Positions 26,181 to 34,683 of a DNA stretch of 64,000 bases are shown piece after piece. The DNA comes from Clostridia bacterium. GTDB lineage: Bacteria > Bacillota > Clostridia > Christensenellales > Aristaeellaceae. The translations under genes were made by a program, and so were the position numbers. The stretch is from assembly GCA_017431005.1 (NCBI GenBank), contig JAFRLY010000050.1:104435-168434 (forward strand). The letters are read 5' to 3'. The notes beneath the pieces are model-generated. The model made no database searches, was not told where the DNA came from, and worked only from the letters and a program-made list of their open reading frames with translations. Position 1 is the stretch's first letter; each line of letters opens with the position of its first letter.

Positions 26181-27212
26181 ATGAGCAAGGTGAAGCTGAT
26201 CAATGCGGATGCGCTGCCGAACATTCCCTGGCAGGACAGACCCGCGGATCTGAAGACGGAAAGCCCTGTGTGGCGGTATTCCGGAAATCCGGTGATGGGC
26301 AGAAATCCGACGCCGGAAATCGCGCGGATTTTCAACAGCGCTGTCGTACCATGGGAGGGCGGATACATCGCGGTGCTCCGGGGCGAGCAGGTGAACGGCG
26401 TCCCCTATGTGTATCTCGGGCATTCAAAGGACGGAATTCACTGGGATGTGGAGCGGAACAAGGTGCCGTTCACGGATGAGAACGGCAATCCCAAAATGCC
26501 GCACTATGCCTATGACCCGCGGCTGGTGAAGGTGGAGGATACCTACTATATCATCTGGTGCGGAGATTTCTACGGCGCGTCCATCGGCATGGCGAAGACG
26601 AAGGATTTCAAAACCTTTACCCGGCTTGAGAATCCCTTCATTCCCTTTAACCGAAACGCGGTGCTCTTTCCGCGCAAAATCAACGGAACCTTTAAACTGC
26701 TTTCCCGGCCCTCCGACAGCGGACATACACCCTTCGGCGATATCTTCCTGAGCGAGTCCCCGGACATGGTCTACTGGGGGAAACACCGCCATGTGATGGG
26801 CAGCGGCGGGGAATGGTGGCAGGGTGTCAAGATCGGCGCCGGCGCGGCTCCGATTGAAACATCCGAAGGCTGGCTGATGTTCTACCACGGCGTGGCGACC
26901 ACCTGCAACGGGTTTGTGTATTCCATGGGCGCGGCAATTCTGGACATTGACGAGCCCAGCAGGGTGCTTTACCGCTGCGAGAACCATCTGCTGACGCCGG
27001 AAGAGCCCTATGAAACCACCGGCTTTGTTCCCAACGTGGTCTTCCCCTGCGCGACGCTGCAGGACGGGGAAACCGGACGGATCGCGATTTATTACGGCGC
27101 GGCGGACACCAACGTCGGTCTGGCATTCACTACCGCGGACGATGTGGTGACCTATATCAAGGAGCACAGCGTCCTGCACGGCGGCGACGGCGAAGCGGTG
27201 CACAATTACTGA
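26181..27212 (+). CDS. GH130 beta-1,4-mannooligosaccharide phosphorylase
   Basis: A 343-residue cytoplasmic five-bladed propeller phosphorylase that releases mannose-1-phosphate from the non-reducing end of beta-1,4-mannooligosaccharides. The catalytic Asp is predicted as Asp112 in HYAYDPRLVKVED. Further GH130 marks are GNPVMGRNPT near residue 36, RNAVLFPRKING near 155, and EGWLMFYHGV near 230. The length and motifs fit the shorter mannooligosaccharide phosphorylase subgroup (GH130_2). It starts one base after the LacI stop; GGGAGGAAC is inside that gene. Confidence 0.88.
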   Translation: MSKVKLINADALPNIPWQDRPADLKTESPVWRYSGNPVMGRNPTPEIARIFNSAVVPWEGGYIAVLRGEQVNGVPYVYLGHSKDGIHWDVERNKVPFTDENGNPKMPHYAYDPRLVKVEDTYYIIWCGDFYGASIGMAKTKDFKTFTRLENPFIPFNRNAVLFPRKINGTFKLLSRPSDSGHTPFGDIFLSESPDMVYWGKHRHVMGSGGEWWQGVKIGAGAAPIETSEGWLMFYHGVATTCNGFVYSMGAAILDIDEPSRVLYRCENHLLTPEEPYETTGFVPNVVFPCATLQDGETGRIAIYYGAADTNVGLAFTTADDVVTYIKEHSVLHGGDGEAVHNY

Positions 27213-27220
27213 TTATTCAT

Positions 27221-27242
27221 CCGGCCCCGGGAGCGGGGCCGG
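27221..27242 (+). other. Stable hairpin between the two GH130 genes
   Basis: CCGGCCCCG pairs with CGGGGCCGG around a four-base loop. No T-run follows, so it is more likely an mRNA-stabilising or processing structure than a terminator. Confidence 0.5.
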
Positions 27243-27263
27243 ATTATTATGGAGGAAACACCG

Positions 27264-28445
27264 ATGATGATACGCAGCTTTGATTCCCTGATGGAAGCTT
27301 ATGAGCGGCTGCTGGCAAGGCCCAATCCGGCGGATGAGCATTTCTACAACGGGCTCTTCCTGCGCTACCGGAATCCCGTGCTGACCCGGGAGCATATCCC
27401 GCCGTTCTGGATGTACGACGCAAACCCGGAAACCAATCCCTTCATGATGCAGCGGCTGGGCGTGAACGCCACGCTGAACAGCGGCGCCATCAAGCTGAAC
27501 GGGAAATACTGCCTGATGGTCCGGGTGGAGGGCATGGACCGCAAGAGCTTCTTCGCCGTGGCGGAGAGCGACAGGCCCACGGAGGGCTTCCGGTTCCGGG
27601 ATTATCCCGTCTGCCTGCCTGATACGGAAAAGGCGGAAACCAACGTATATGACATGCGGCTGACAGCGCATGAGGACGGATGGATCTATGGCGTGTTCTG
27701 CTCCGAGAGCAAGGACGAGACCAACCCGGATCTTTCCGCGGCCGTGGCGGCGGCGGGGATTGTACGCACCCATGACCTGGAACACTGGGAACGGCTGCCG
27801 AATCTGAAGACCCTGCGGTCTCCGCAGCAGCGGAACGTGGTGCTGCATCCGGAATTTGTGGACGGCCAGTACGCCTTCTATACCCGCCCGATGGATGATT
27901 TCATCGACACGGGCTCCGGCGGCGGCATCGGGTTCGGACTGTGCCCGGATATCACGCATCCCGTCATCGACGAGGAACGGATCCTTTCCAAACGCCGCTA
28001 TCATACCATCACGGAAGCCAAAAACGGAGCCGGTGCCGTGCCGATCAAAACGGACCGCGGCTGGATCCATCTGGCGCACGGCGTGCGGAATACCGCTGCG
28101 GGGCTGCGCTATGTGCTGTATGCCTTTGCCACCTCCCTGGAGGATCCGGGAAAAGTGATCGCCGAGCCCTCCGGCATGCTGCTCGGGCCGCTGGGGCACG
28201 AGCGGATCGGCGACGTGAGCAACGTGGTTTTCACGAACGGCGCGATCGCGGATGACGACGGAAAGATTTATCTGTATTACGCGGCGTCCGATACCCGGAT
28301 GCATGTGGCGGAAACCGATGTGGAACGGCTGAAGGATTATGTTTTCAATACGCCGGCCGATCCGCTGCGGAGTCCGGACTGCGTGCTGCAGCGGACTGAG
28401 CTGATCCGGAAGAACCTGAGCTATCTGCGGGAAAAGGGGAAATAA
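27264..28445 (+). CDS. GH130 4-O-beta-D-mannosyl-D-glucose phosphorylase
   Basis: A 393-residue phosphorylase converting mannosyl-1,4-glucose plus phosphate to mannose-1-phosphate and glucose. The catalytic Asp is predicted as Asp130 in [13 protein letters not shown]. The extended N-terminus ([19 protein letters not shown]) and [14 protein letters not shown] are features of the longer mannosylglucose phosphorylase subgroup (GH130_1). ATG 27264 is chosen because GGAGG (27251-27255) lies between it and an upstream ATG at 27249. It completes the epimerase-dependent mannobiose pathway. Confidence 0.88.
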   Translation: MMIRSFDSLMEAYERLLARPNPADEHFYNGLFLRYRNPVLTREHIPPFWMYDANPETNPFMMQRLGVNATLNSGAIKLNGKYCLMVRVEGMDRKSFFAVAESDRPTEGFRFRDYPVCLPDTEKAETNVYDMRLTAHEDGWIYGVFCSESKDETNPDLSAAVAAAGIVRTHDLEHWERLPNLKTLRSPQQRNVVLHPEFVDGQYAFYTRPMDDFIDTGSGGGIGFGLCPDITHPVIDEERILSKRRYHTITEAKNGAGAVPIKTDRGWIHLAHGVRNTAAGLRYVLYAFATSLEDPGKVIAEPSGMLLGPLGHERIGDVSNVVFTNGAIADDDGKIYLYYAASDTRMHVAETDVERLKDYVFNTPADPLRSPDCVLQRTELIRKNLSYLREKGK

Positions 28446-28448
28446 AGC

Positions 28449-29960
28449 ATGCTGAAGCCTTCTGCGCTGTTCAGCGACGGAGCGGTGCTCTGCAGAGACA
28501 AGGAAATACGGATTTTCGGGGATACGGACGCCGGCGCGGAGCTCCGGATTGAGCTGCGCGGTCCGGCGGGCGAGCTGCTGGCGGAAGCGGCCTGCGCCGC
28601 GGCGGAGGACGGGCGCTTTCTGGCCCTGCTGCCGCCCCAGCCGGCGCGGAGCGGCTGCGCCCTGCGGTTCATCGGAAAAACGGAGGAGTGCGGGGCGCGG
28701 GACGTCGCGATCGGCGACGTGTACCTGGCGGGCGGCCAGAGCAACATGGAATGGGAGCTGCGGTACGCTCAGGAGGGTCCGGAGGAAATCGCGTCCCACG
28801 AGGATCCGCAGCTGCGCTTCTTTACGGTGCCCAGAAAGGCTTACGTATGCGACGATCAGCGGCAGGCCTTTGACAGCACGCGCTGGGAGGCCGTCACCCC
28901 GGGCGGGAACGGCTCGGTCAGCGCCGTCGCGTACTTTTTCGCCGCCGCGCTGCGGAAGCGGCATCCCGATATTCCCGTGGGCATAATCGGATGCTACTGG
29001 GGCGGCACGTCCGTGACCTGCTGGATGCCGGAGGAAACGCTGCGCCGCCTGGAAGAGGGTCGGGCGTATCTGGAAAGGGACGCGCAGCTGGCGGCGGGAA
29101 AGAGCATGGAAACCTACCTGCGGGAGGAGGCTGTCTTCCGGGAAAACCTGGACGCCTGGAGCCTGCAGGTGGAGCAGTATAAACAGGAACATCCGGGCGC
29201 GCCCTGGCGGGACATCCAGAGCGCCTGCGGGCCGTGCCCCTGGAATCCGCCCGCGGGTCCGGGCTCTCCCTACCGGCCCGGCGGCCTCGTGGATTCCATG
29301 CTGCTTCAGGTGGTTCCCGTTACGCTGACCGGCATTCTCTTCTATCAGGGGGAATCGGACGCGGACCTGACGGAGCACTACGACGAGCTGATGCTGGCGA
29401 TGCTGCTGCAGTGGCGGAAGCTGTTCCGGGACGCGGACCTGCCCTTCCTGTTTGTGCAGCTGCCGATGTGGCTGGACTGGGATGCCGCGGACACGTTCCG
29501 CTGGCCCGCCCTGCGCCTGGCCCAGGCCGCTGTCCGGGACACGGTACGGCATACGGGCATGATCTGTCTGCTGGACGAAGGGGAATACGGCAATCTGCAT
29601 CCCACAGCGAAGCGGGTGGTGGGCGAGCGCCTGCACCGGCTGGCGGAAACAATGCTTTACGGGGAGCCCGGCGGGGAATCGCCCCGGGCGACCGGAAAGT
29701 ATACGATGGGCCGGGAGCTGACCGTGACGCTCTCCGAGCCGGTCGCGGTCCGGAACGGCGGCGCGCCCGCGCTGCTGGAAATCGCCGGGGCGGACGGCGC
29801 GTTCCATCCGGCGGACGGGAGAATTTCCGGGAAGGAACTGCGCCTCCGGAGCCCGGAGGTTCCCTGCCCCGTACACGCACGCTATGCATGGACCGACTGG
29901 TCGGATCAGGTGAACCTGTTCGGCTTTACCGGGCTGCCGCTGGAGCCGTTCTGCCTGTAA
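28449..29960 (+). CDS. SGNH carbohydrate acetylesterase (sialate O-acetylesterase-like)
   Basis: This 503-residue enzyme has no signal peptide, so it acts in the cytoplasm. An N-terminal beta domain covers about residues 1-85. The SGNH block I GGQSNMEWEL has nucleophile Ser98, an IGCYWGG segment is near residue 180, FYQGESDA near 300, and the catalytic His384 lies in GNLHPTAKR. A C-terminal beta domain follows. In this operon the likely substrate is acetylated mannooligosaccharide brought in intact, since plant mannans are acetylated. The start is three bases after the GH130 stop. The third codon position is extremely GC-rich. Confidence 0.85.
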   Translation: MLKPSALFSDGAVLCRDKEIRIFGDTDAGAELRIELRGPAGELLAEAACAAAEDGRFLALLPPQPARSGCALRFIGKTEECGARDVAIGDVYLAGGQSNMEWELRYAQEGPEEIASHEDPQLRFFTVPRKAYVCDDQRQAFDSTRWEAVTPGGNGSVSAVAYFFAAALRKRHPDIPVGIIGCYWGGTSVTCWMPEETLRRLEEGRAYLERDAQLAAGKSMETYLREEAVFRENLDAWSLQVEQYKQEHPGAPWRDIQSACGPCPWNPPAGPGSPYRPGGLVDSMLLQVVPVTLTGILFYQGESDADLTEHYDELMLAMLLQWRKLFRDADLPFLFVQLPMWLDWDAADTFRWPALRLAQAAVRDTVRHTGMICLLDEGEYGNLHPTAKRVVGERLHRLAETMLYGEPGGESPRATGKYTMGRELTVTLSEPVAVRNGGAPALLEIAGADGAFHPADGRISGKELRLRSPEVPCPVHARYAWTDWSDQVNLFGFTGLPLEPFCL

Positions 29961-30007
29961 TTCCCCCGGAAAACAGGAAACAAACAAAGAAAGCCCGGCG
30001 GAAAAGG

Positions 30008-30037
30008 TTGACAGGAAAGGCATATTTAGAGTAAACT
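30008..30037 (+). promoter_or_regulatory. Promoter of the T-box leader
   Basis: TTGACA (30008-30013) and TAAACT (30032-30037) are spaced by 18 bp. Transcription would start near 30044, just at the base of T-box stem I. Confidence 0.65.
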
Positions 30038-30039
30038 GC

Positions 30040-30300
30040 CGATAACAGCTGAGACGGAGAGGTTTGCGGAGGACCGGCTGAAGAGACGCGGCGGATGGTG
30101 CGAGCCGCGGGAAGGTTCCGCTGACAGTCACTCCTGAGCCGGAAGGAAGAAAGCAGACGGCAAGTAGAGCCTTCCCGATGAAGCCGCGTTAAGGCGAAAG
30201 GCTTGACGGAGCCTGAGGGGCGGCTGCGGCCGCAAGTTTGAGTGGTACCGCGGGTGTGTATATTCACGCTCGTCTCAACAAAGCTTGAGACGGGCGTTTT
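30040..30300 (+). promoter_or_regulatory. T-box riboswitch, specifier probably GUC (valine)
   Basis: The T-box sequence AAGTTTGAGTGGTACCGCG is at 30234-30252, followed by a terminator (30267-30300). Stem I carries the apical GGATGGTGCGAG motif (30093-30104) and the closing CTCCTGAGC (30131-30139). Aligning that with the glyQS T-box, where the specifier is followed by one A and then a U/C-rich CUUGAGC, places the specifier at 30127-30129 = GTC. The bulge TGGT needs an A discriminator base, which tRNA-Val has. Uncharged tRNA-Val would therefore switch on the ligase gene. The T-box call is firm; the valine call is moderately firm. Confidence 0.9.
30267..30300 (+). terminator. Regulated terminator of the T-box leader
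   Basis: The 12-bp stem CGCTCGTCTCAA with TTGAGACGGGCG (two G-T pairs) ends in TTTT. It is the OFF state of the T-box; the antiterminator would use the ACCGCGG region instead. Confidence 0.9.
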
Positions 30301-30331
30301 CATTACCGCCGGGAAACAGGAGGGAAACGGC

Positions 30332-32629
30332 ATGGCACAGATGACAGGGCTGAATTTCAAGATTCAGGAAATGGCTCACCGCATCCGGGAGCTGCGGGAA
30401 ATTGAGAACTATACGATCGCCGAGATGGCGAAGAAGACGGGCGTGACCGAGCAGGAATATATTGACTGCGAAATGGGCCGGTCCGATCTGAACTTCGCGT
30501 TTCTGTACCGGTGCGCCTTGGCCTTCGGCGTGGACGTGGGGGACATTATCGAAGGCGAAAGCCCCACGCTGAATTCCTTCACGGTGACCCGCAGGGGAGA
30601 GGGGCAGCGGATTGAGGAAGCCCATGACATGGTTTACTATAACATGGCGGCTTCCTTCCGGAACCGGATTGCCGAACCGCTGTATGTGCAGGCGGCCTAC
30701 AGCGCGGAGGCGGAGCATGCGGACATCAAGCTGACCACCCATGAGGGGCAGGAATGCGACATCGTGATTCAGGGCCAGCTGAAGGTGCAGGTGGGTGAGC
30801 ACAGCGCCGTGCTGAATCCCGGGGACTCGATTTACTATGACAGCGGCACGCCCCATGGCATGATTGCCGTCGGCGGCGAGGACTGCCTGTTCTACGCGAT
30901 CGTTCTGAATCCCACCGGCGCGCCGATTCCGGAGCTGACGCCGGAGAAAATCCTGCCCGGCACAGCGCTGCAGGAGGTGCCGGCTGAGAACGGGAGAACC
31001 CGGGTCTGGCACAGGTTCGCGGACGTGGAGAAGGATAAGAACGGCACGCCTGTGAAGATCACCTTCAAGAACACGGAAAAATTCAACTTCGCGTTCGATG
31101 TAATGGACGCGATCGCGGCGGAGGTGCCCAACAAGCTGGCGATGGTGCACCTGGACAGGAACAAGGAGGAGCACCGGTTCACCTTCCGCGACATTCAGCG
31201 GGCGTCCAACCGCTGCGCCAACTATTTCAAGGCCCTGGGCATCCGGAAGGGCGACCGGGTTATGCTGGTGCTGAAACGGCACTATCAGTTCTGGTTCGCG
31301 ATTCTGGGTCTGGAAAAGATCGGCGCGATCGCGATTCCGGCGACCTGCCAGCTGCAGGAGCACGACTTCGAGTACCGGTTCAACGCCGCGGGCGTCAAGG
31401 CGATCCTGTGCACGGCGGACGGAGACACCGCAAACCAGGCGGAACGCGCCGCCAAGGACGCGCCGGGCCTGGAGCTGAAGCTGATCGTCAACGGCACCCG
31501 GGAGGGCTGGCATACCTTTGACGAAGAATACCTGATGTATTCCACCCATTACAACCGGCCTGAGGACGCGGCCTGCGGGGATGACCTGATGCTGATGTAC
31601 TTCACCTCGGGCACGACAGGATACCCGAAAATCGCCGCCCACAGCTTCAAGCATCCGCTGGGGCATCTGCATACGGCGAAATACTGGCACTGCGTGAATC
31701 CGAACGGGCTGCACCTGACCATTTCCGACACCGGCTGGGCCAAGGCCGGGTGGGGGAAAATCTACGGGCAGTGGCTCTGCGAGGCAGCCATCTTCGTTTA
31801 CGACTTTGACCGGTTTGACGCCGCGGATATTCTTCCGCTGTTCGCGAAATACCATATCACGACGTTCTGCGCGCCGCCCACGATGTACAGAATGCTGATC
31901 AAGCAGGATCTGAGCAAATATGACCTGTCTTCCGTCACCCATGCCTGCAGCGCCGGCGAGGCGCTGAACCCGGAGGTGTTCCGGCAGATTGAGAAGCAGA
32001 CCGGGCTTCAGGTCATGGAGGGCTTCGGCCAGAGTGAAAGCACCATGATTATCGGCAACCTGGCCGGCGCGGATCACAAGCTTGGGTCCATGGGCAAGGT
32101 GGCTCCGATCTATAAGGTGGAGCTGCTGGACGCGGAGGGAAAGCCGGTGCCCACCGGTACACCCGGAGAAATCTGCATCGATATTTCCGAAGGGATCCCG
32201 ATCGGCCTGCTGCGGGAGTATTACCGGGACGAGGAAAAGACCCGGGAGGTTATGCACGATGGCTGGTATCATACCGGCGATCTGGCCTGGCGGGATGAGG
32301 ACGGCTTCTACTGGTACGTTGGCCGGGCGGACGATGTGATCAAGTCCAGCGGCTACCGCATCGGACCGTTTGAGATTGAAAGTGTGATCATGGAGCTGCC
32401 CTATGTGCTGGAGTGCGGCGTCAGCGCTGCGCCGGACGAGGTGCGCGGACAGGTTGTCAAGGCCAGCGTTGTGCTGACAAAGGGAACGGAGCCTACCGAG
32501 GAGCTGAAAAAGGAAATCCAGAACTACGTCAAGCAGCACACGGCCCCGTACAAGTATCCCCGGATTGTGGTCTTCCGCGACGAGCTGCCCAAGACGGTCA
32601 GCGGAAAGATTCAGAGGGCCCTGCTGTGA
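30332..32629 (+). CDS. XRE-cupin domain fused to an acyl-CoA-synthetase-like AMP ligase
   Basis: The 765-residue product has an XRE helix-turn-helix (about residues 10-65), a cupin (about 115-200, with PGDSIYYDSGTPHG), then a complete ANL ligase (about 250-765). Ligase motifs: YFTSGTTGYPK phosphate loop, GFGQSES, YHTGDLAWRDEDG, KSSGYRIGPFEIES hinge, and PKTVSGKIQR with the catalytic Lys. The ligase half resembles medium/branched-chain acyl-CoA synthetases. Valine-type T-box control suggests activation of isobutyrate to isobutyryl-CoA, which anaerobes can carboxylate reductively to the valine keto acid. That substrate is inference. The ribosome site AGGAGGG is upstream of ATG 30332. Confidence 0.85.
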   Translation: MAQMTGLNFKIQEMAHRIRELREIENYTIAEMAKKTGVTEQEYIDCEMGRSDLNFAFLYRCALAFGVDVGDIIEGESPTLNSFTVTRRGEGQRIEEAHDMVYYNMAASFRNRIAEPLYVQAAYSAEAEHADIKLTTHEGQECDIVIQGQLKVQVGEHSAVLNPGDSIYYDSGTPHGMIAVGGEDCLFYAIVLNPTGAPIPELTPEKILPGTALQEVPAENGRTRVWHRFADVEKDKNGTPVKITFKNTEKFNFAFDVMDAIAAEVPNKLAMVHLDRNKEEHRFTFRDIQRASNRCANYFKALGIRKGDRVMLVLKRHYQFWFAILGLEKIGAIAIPATCQLQEHDFEYRFNAAGVKAILCTADGDTANQAERAAKDAPGLELKLIVNGTREGWHTFDEEYLMYSTHYNRPEDAACGDDLMLMYFTSGTTGYPKIAAHSFKHPLGHLHTAKYWHCVNPNGLHLTISDTGWAKAGWGKIYGQWLCEAAIFVYDFDRFDAADILPLFAKYHITTFCAPPTMYRMLIKQDLSKYDLSSVTHACSAGEALNPEVFRQIEKQTGLQVMEGFGQSESTMIIGNLAGADHKLGSMGKVAPIYKVELLDAEGKPVPTGTPGEICIDISEGIPIGLLREYYRDEEKTREVMHDGWYHTGDLAWRDEDGFYWYVGRADDVIKSSGYRIGPFEIESVIMELPYVLECGVSAAPDEVRGQVVKASVVLTKGTEPTEELKKEIQNYVKQHTAPYKYPRIVVFRDELPKTVSGKIQRALL

Positions 32630-33093
32630 TCAATACAACCCTGTGCTATATATACCGGGACGATGAGGTGCTGATGCTGCACCGGGTCAAGAAGAAAAAC
32701 GACCTGAACCACGACAAGTGGATCGGCCTGGGCGGCAAGTTTGAGGACCGGGAAAGCCCGGAGGACTGCGTGCTGCGGGAGGTCCGGGAGGAGACGGGGC
32801 TGACCCTGACCTCCTGGCGGTACCGCGGGATCGTCACCTTCGTCTCCGACCTGTACGAGACGGAATATATGCATCTGTTCACGGCTGACGGGTTTACCGG
32901 AGAAATGACGGAATGCGATGAGGGTGAGCCGGCCTGGATCAAAAAGGAAAAACTGGATGAGCTTCCGCAGTGGGAGGGAGACAGGATCTTCCTGAAGCTG
33001 CTGGATGAGGAAGCGCCTTTCTTCTCCCTGAAGCTGGTTTACGAGGGGGATACGCTGAAGGAGGCCGTGCTGGACGGCAGAAGGATCGTCTGA
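32626..33093 (+). CDS. Nudix hydrolase (MutT/8-oxo-dGTP diphosphatase-like)
   Basis: A 155-residue Nudix protein with the complete box GGKFEDRESPEDCVLREVRE followed by ETGL (about residues 35-58). The MLHRVKKKNDLNHDKWIGLGGK region resembles small MutT-type 8-oxo-dGTPases. The start is GTG 32626, overlapping the ligase stop (GTGA), so translation is coupled and the gene is under the same T-box. The pairing with an amino-acid-type control is probably operon hitch-hiking. Confidence 0.85.
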   Translation: MINTTLCYIYRDDEVLMLHRVKKKNDLNHDKWIGLGGKFEDRESPEDCVLREVREETGLTLTSWRYRGIVTFVSDLYETEYMHLFTADGFTGEMTECDEGEPAWIKKEKLDELPQWEGDRIFLKLLDEEAPFFSLKLVYEGDTLKEAVLDGRRIV

Positions 33094-33102
33094 AATATCA
33101 TG

Positions 33103-33127
33103 AACGCCGGGAAACCGGCGTTTTTTT
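33103..33127 (+). terminator. Intrinsic terminator after the Nudix gene
   Basis: The stem AACGCCGG / CCGGCGTT with a GAAA loop runs into T7. It ends the T-box operon. Confidence 0.9.
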
Positions 33128-33154
33128 GTACTGTTTTTTCAGTGCATTTTCTCC

Positions 33155-33183
33155 TTGACAAACTGACCGGAGAGAGGTTTAAT
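33155..33183 (+). promoter_or_regulatory. Promoter of the glycosyltransferase gene
   Basis: TTGACA (33155-33160) and TTTAAT (33178-33183) are spaced by 17 bp, 61 bp before the start codon. Confidence 0.7.
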
Positions 33184-33244
33184 AGGCCTGTTTTGAGTTT
33201 GCGGGAGCGGGGCGGGTGCCCCGGGAAAGAAGGAAGTTAAGGCC

Positions 33245-34561
33245 ATGGTTTCTGTAATCGGCGCACTGCTGCGGGCGGCGGCCTCTTTCGCCGGCATATG
33301 CCTGACGGTGATGATGCTTTATCAGCTGTTTTTAAGCCTGTTCGGTTTTGGAAAAAAGGTGAAGGATTACGCGGATCACGATCCGCAGAGCCGGTTCCTG
33401 GTGCTTGTTCCGGCCCATAACGAAGAAAAGGTGATCGGGGATATCATCGACAACCTGAACCGGATGGACTATCCCCGGGAGCTCTACGATTATTACATTA
33501 TCGCGGACAACTGCACGGACAGCACGGCGGAGGTAGCCCGGAGAATGGGCGCCCGGGTCATCGAGACCCGGAAGGAATCCCCGGACGCGCCGACGGGCAA
33601 GCCCATCGCGCTCCGCAAGGCACTGCAGGCTATCGGGGATTATCAGAACCGGTACGACCTGATGATGATCTTCGACGCGGATAACCTGATGGACACCAAT
33701 ATGTTCCGGGAGGTCAACAGCCAGTATCTGGACAAGGGCAGGCCGGACTTCATCCAGTGCTATCTGGGAGCCAAAAACAAGAAGGGTGTCGTAGCCTGGT
33801 TCTACTACACCGGCTATACGCTGACGAACCGGTTCTTTGATCTGGCCAAGCACCGGTTGGGCCTGAACTGCGCGATCGGGGGCACCGGGTTTGCCATGAG
33901 CACGGCCTACCTTTATGAGCGCGGCGGCTGGACGACCATGTCCCTGACGGAGGATTTCGAGATCCAGGTGGAAGCGACGCTGGAAGGACGCCGGATTCTC
34001 TGGAATCATGTGACGCGGGTTTACGATGAGAAGCCCACCAGCATGCGGGCTTCCATCCGGCAGAAAATCCGCTGGGGGCAGGGCCACTGGTTTGTGGCGC
34101 TGCATAATACCCGGAAACTGTTTGCGGCGCTGCTTGGCGGAAAAATCGGCATCGGGGAATTCTTCAGCCTGCTGACCTACATGTATTCCATCAGCGCCTA
34201 TCTTCTGGCGCTGGTTCAGGTCGTCTCCTTGGGGCTGCTGATGCTGACCGGCCTGACCAAAGTACCGGAGTTCACCTTTAACTGGCAGAGCTTTTCACAG
34301 GGCGCTGCGCTGTTCACCTACAGCTACCTGGTGCTGTTCTACCTGGCGGACTGGCTGGACAACCGGATTGCCTTCAGCTTCCGGACCCTTCCCGTGATGG
34401 TGGGCGGCTTTGCGGCAAACATGATCGTCGGCGCTTTCAACCAGCTGGTGGGGCTGGCGCGCTTCAGGGATCAGCAGCACTGGGTCAAGACGGAGCATGC
34501 GATCAACAGGAAGACGCTGACGGTGCCGCAGACCTCCGGGCTGACCCGGAAGGCAGCCTGA
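33245..34561 (+). CDS. Membrane-bound family 2 glycosyltransferase (processive, BcsA-like core)
   Basis: A 438-residue GT2 enzyme with one N-terminal membrane segment (about 5-30) and about three or four C-terminal ones (about 300-410). The catalytic core has VPAHNEE, FDADN (nucleotide/metal Asp), LTEDFEIQ (the TED-type base) and QKIRW (the QxxRW acceptor-site motif), which together mark synthases of the cellulose/hyaluronan type. No PilZ domain or partner BcsB gene is present. It probably makes a cell-surface polysaccharide of unknown sugar. Confidence 0.88.
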   Translation: MVSVIGALLRAAASFAGICLTVMMLYQLFLSLFGFGKKVKDYADHDPQSRFLVLVPAHNEEKVIGDIIDNLNRMDYPRELYDYYIIADNCTDSTAEVARRMGARVIETRKESPDAPTGKPIALRKALQAIGDYQNRYDLMMIFDADNLMDTNMFREVNSQYLDKGRPDFIQCYLGAKNKKGVVAWFYYTGYTLTNRFFDLAKHRLGLNCAIGGTGFAMSTAYLYERGGWTTMSLTEDFEIQVEATLEGRRILWNHVTRVYDEKPTSMRASIRQKIRWGQGHWFVALHNTRKLFAALLGGKIGIGEFFSLLTYMYSISAYLLALVQVVSLGLLMLTGLTKVPEFTFNWQSFSQGAALFTYSYLVLFYLADWLDNRIAFSFRTLPVMVGGFAANMIVGAFNQLVGLARFRDQQHWVKTEHAINRKTLTVPQTSGLTRKAA

Positions 34562-34574
34562 AGGCGGCCTGTCA

Positions 34575-34604
34575 TTGACAAATTCCGGGCGCGTGCCGTA
34601 TAAT
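34575..34604 (+). promoter_or_regulatory. Promoter of the GIY-YIG/SDR/glycosidase operon
   Basis: A perfect TTGACA (34575-34580) and TATAAT (34599-34604) are spaced by 18 bp. A T7 run follows the -10. Confidence 0.75.
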
Positions 34605-34683
34605 TTTTTTGTGAAGATCTGCAGGGCGCGAAGCACGCTGATGAAGGGTGCTGCCGCGCGATATCCGGGGGTGGCTGCCTTCT

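Noticed and set aside
27213-30131. 972-codon open frame on the minus strand
   Set aside because: It is antisense to two GH130 genes and an esterase gene with clear motifs. It has no ribosome site and its composition is what high-GC third positions produce.
30275-32539. 754-codon open frame on the minus strand
   Set aside because: Antisense to the XRE-cupin-ligase gene, whose motifs are all intact on the plus strand.
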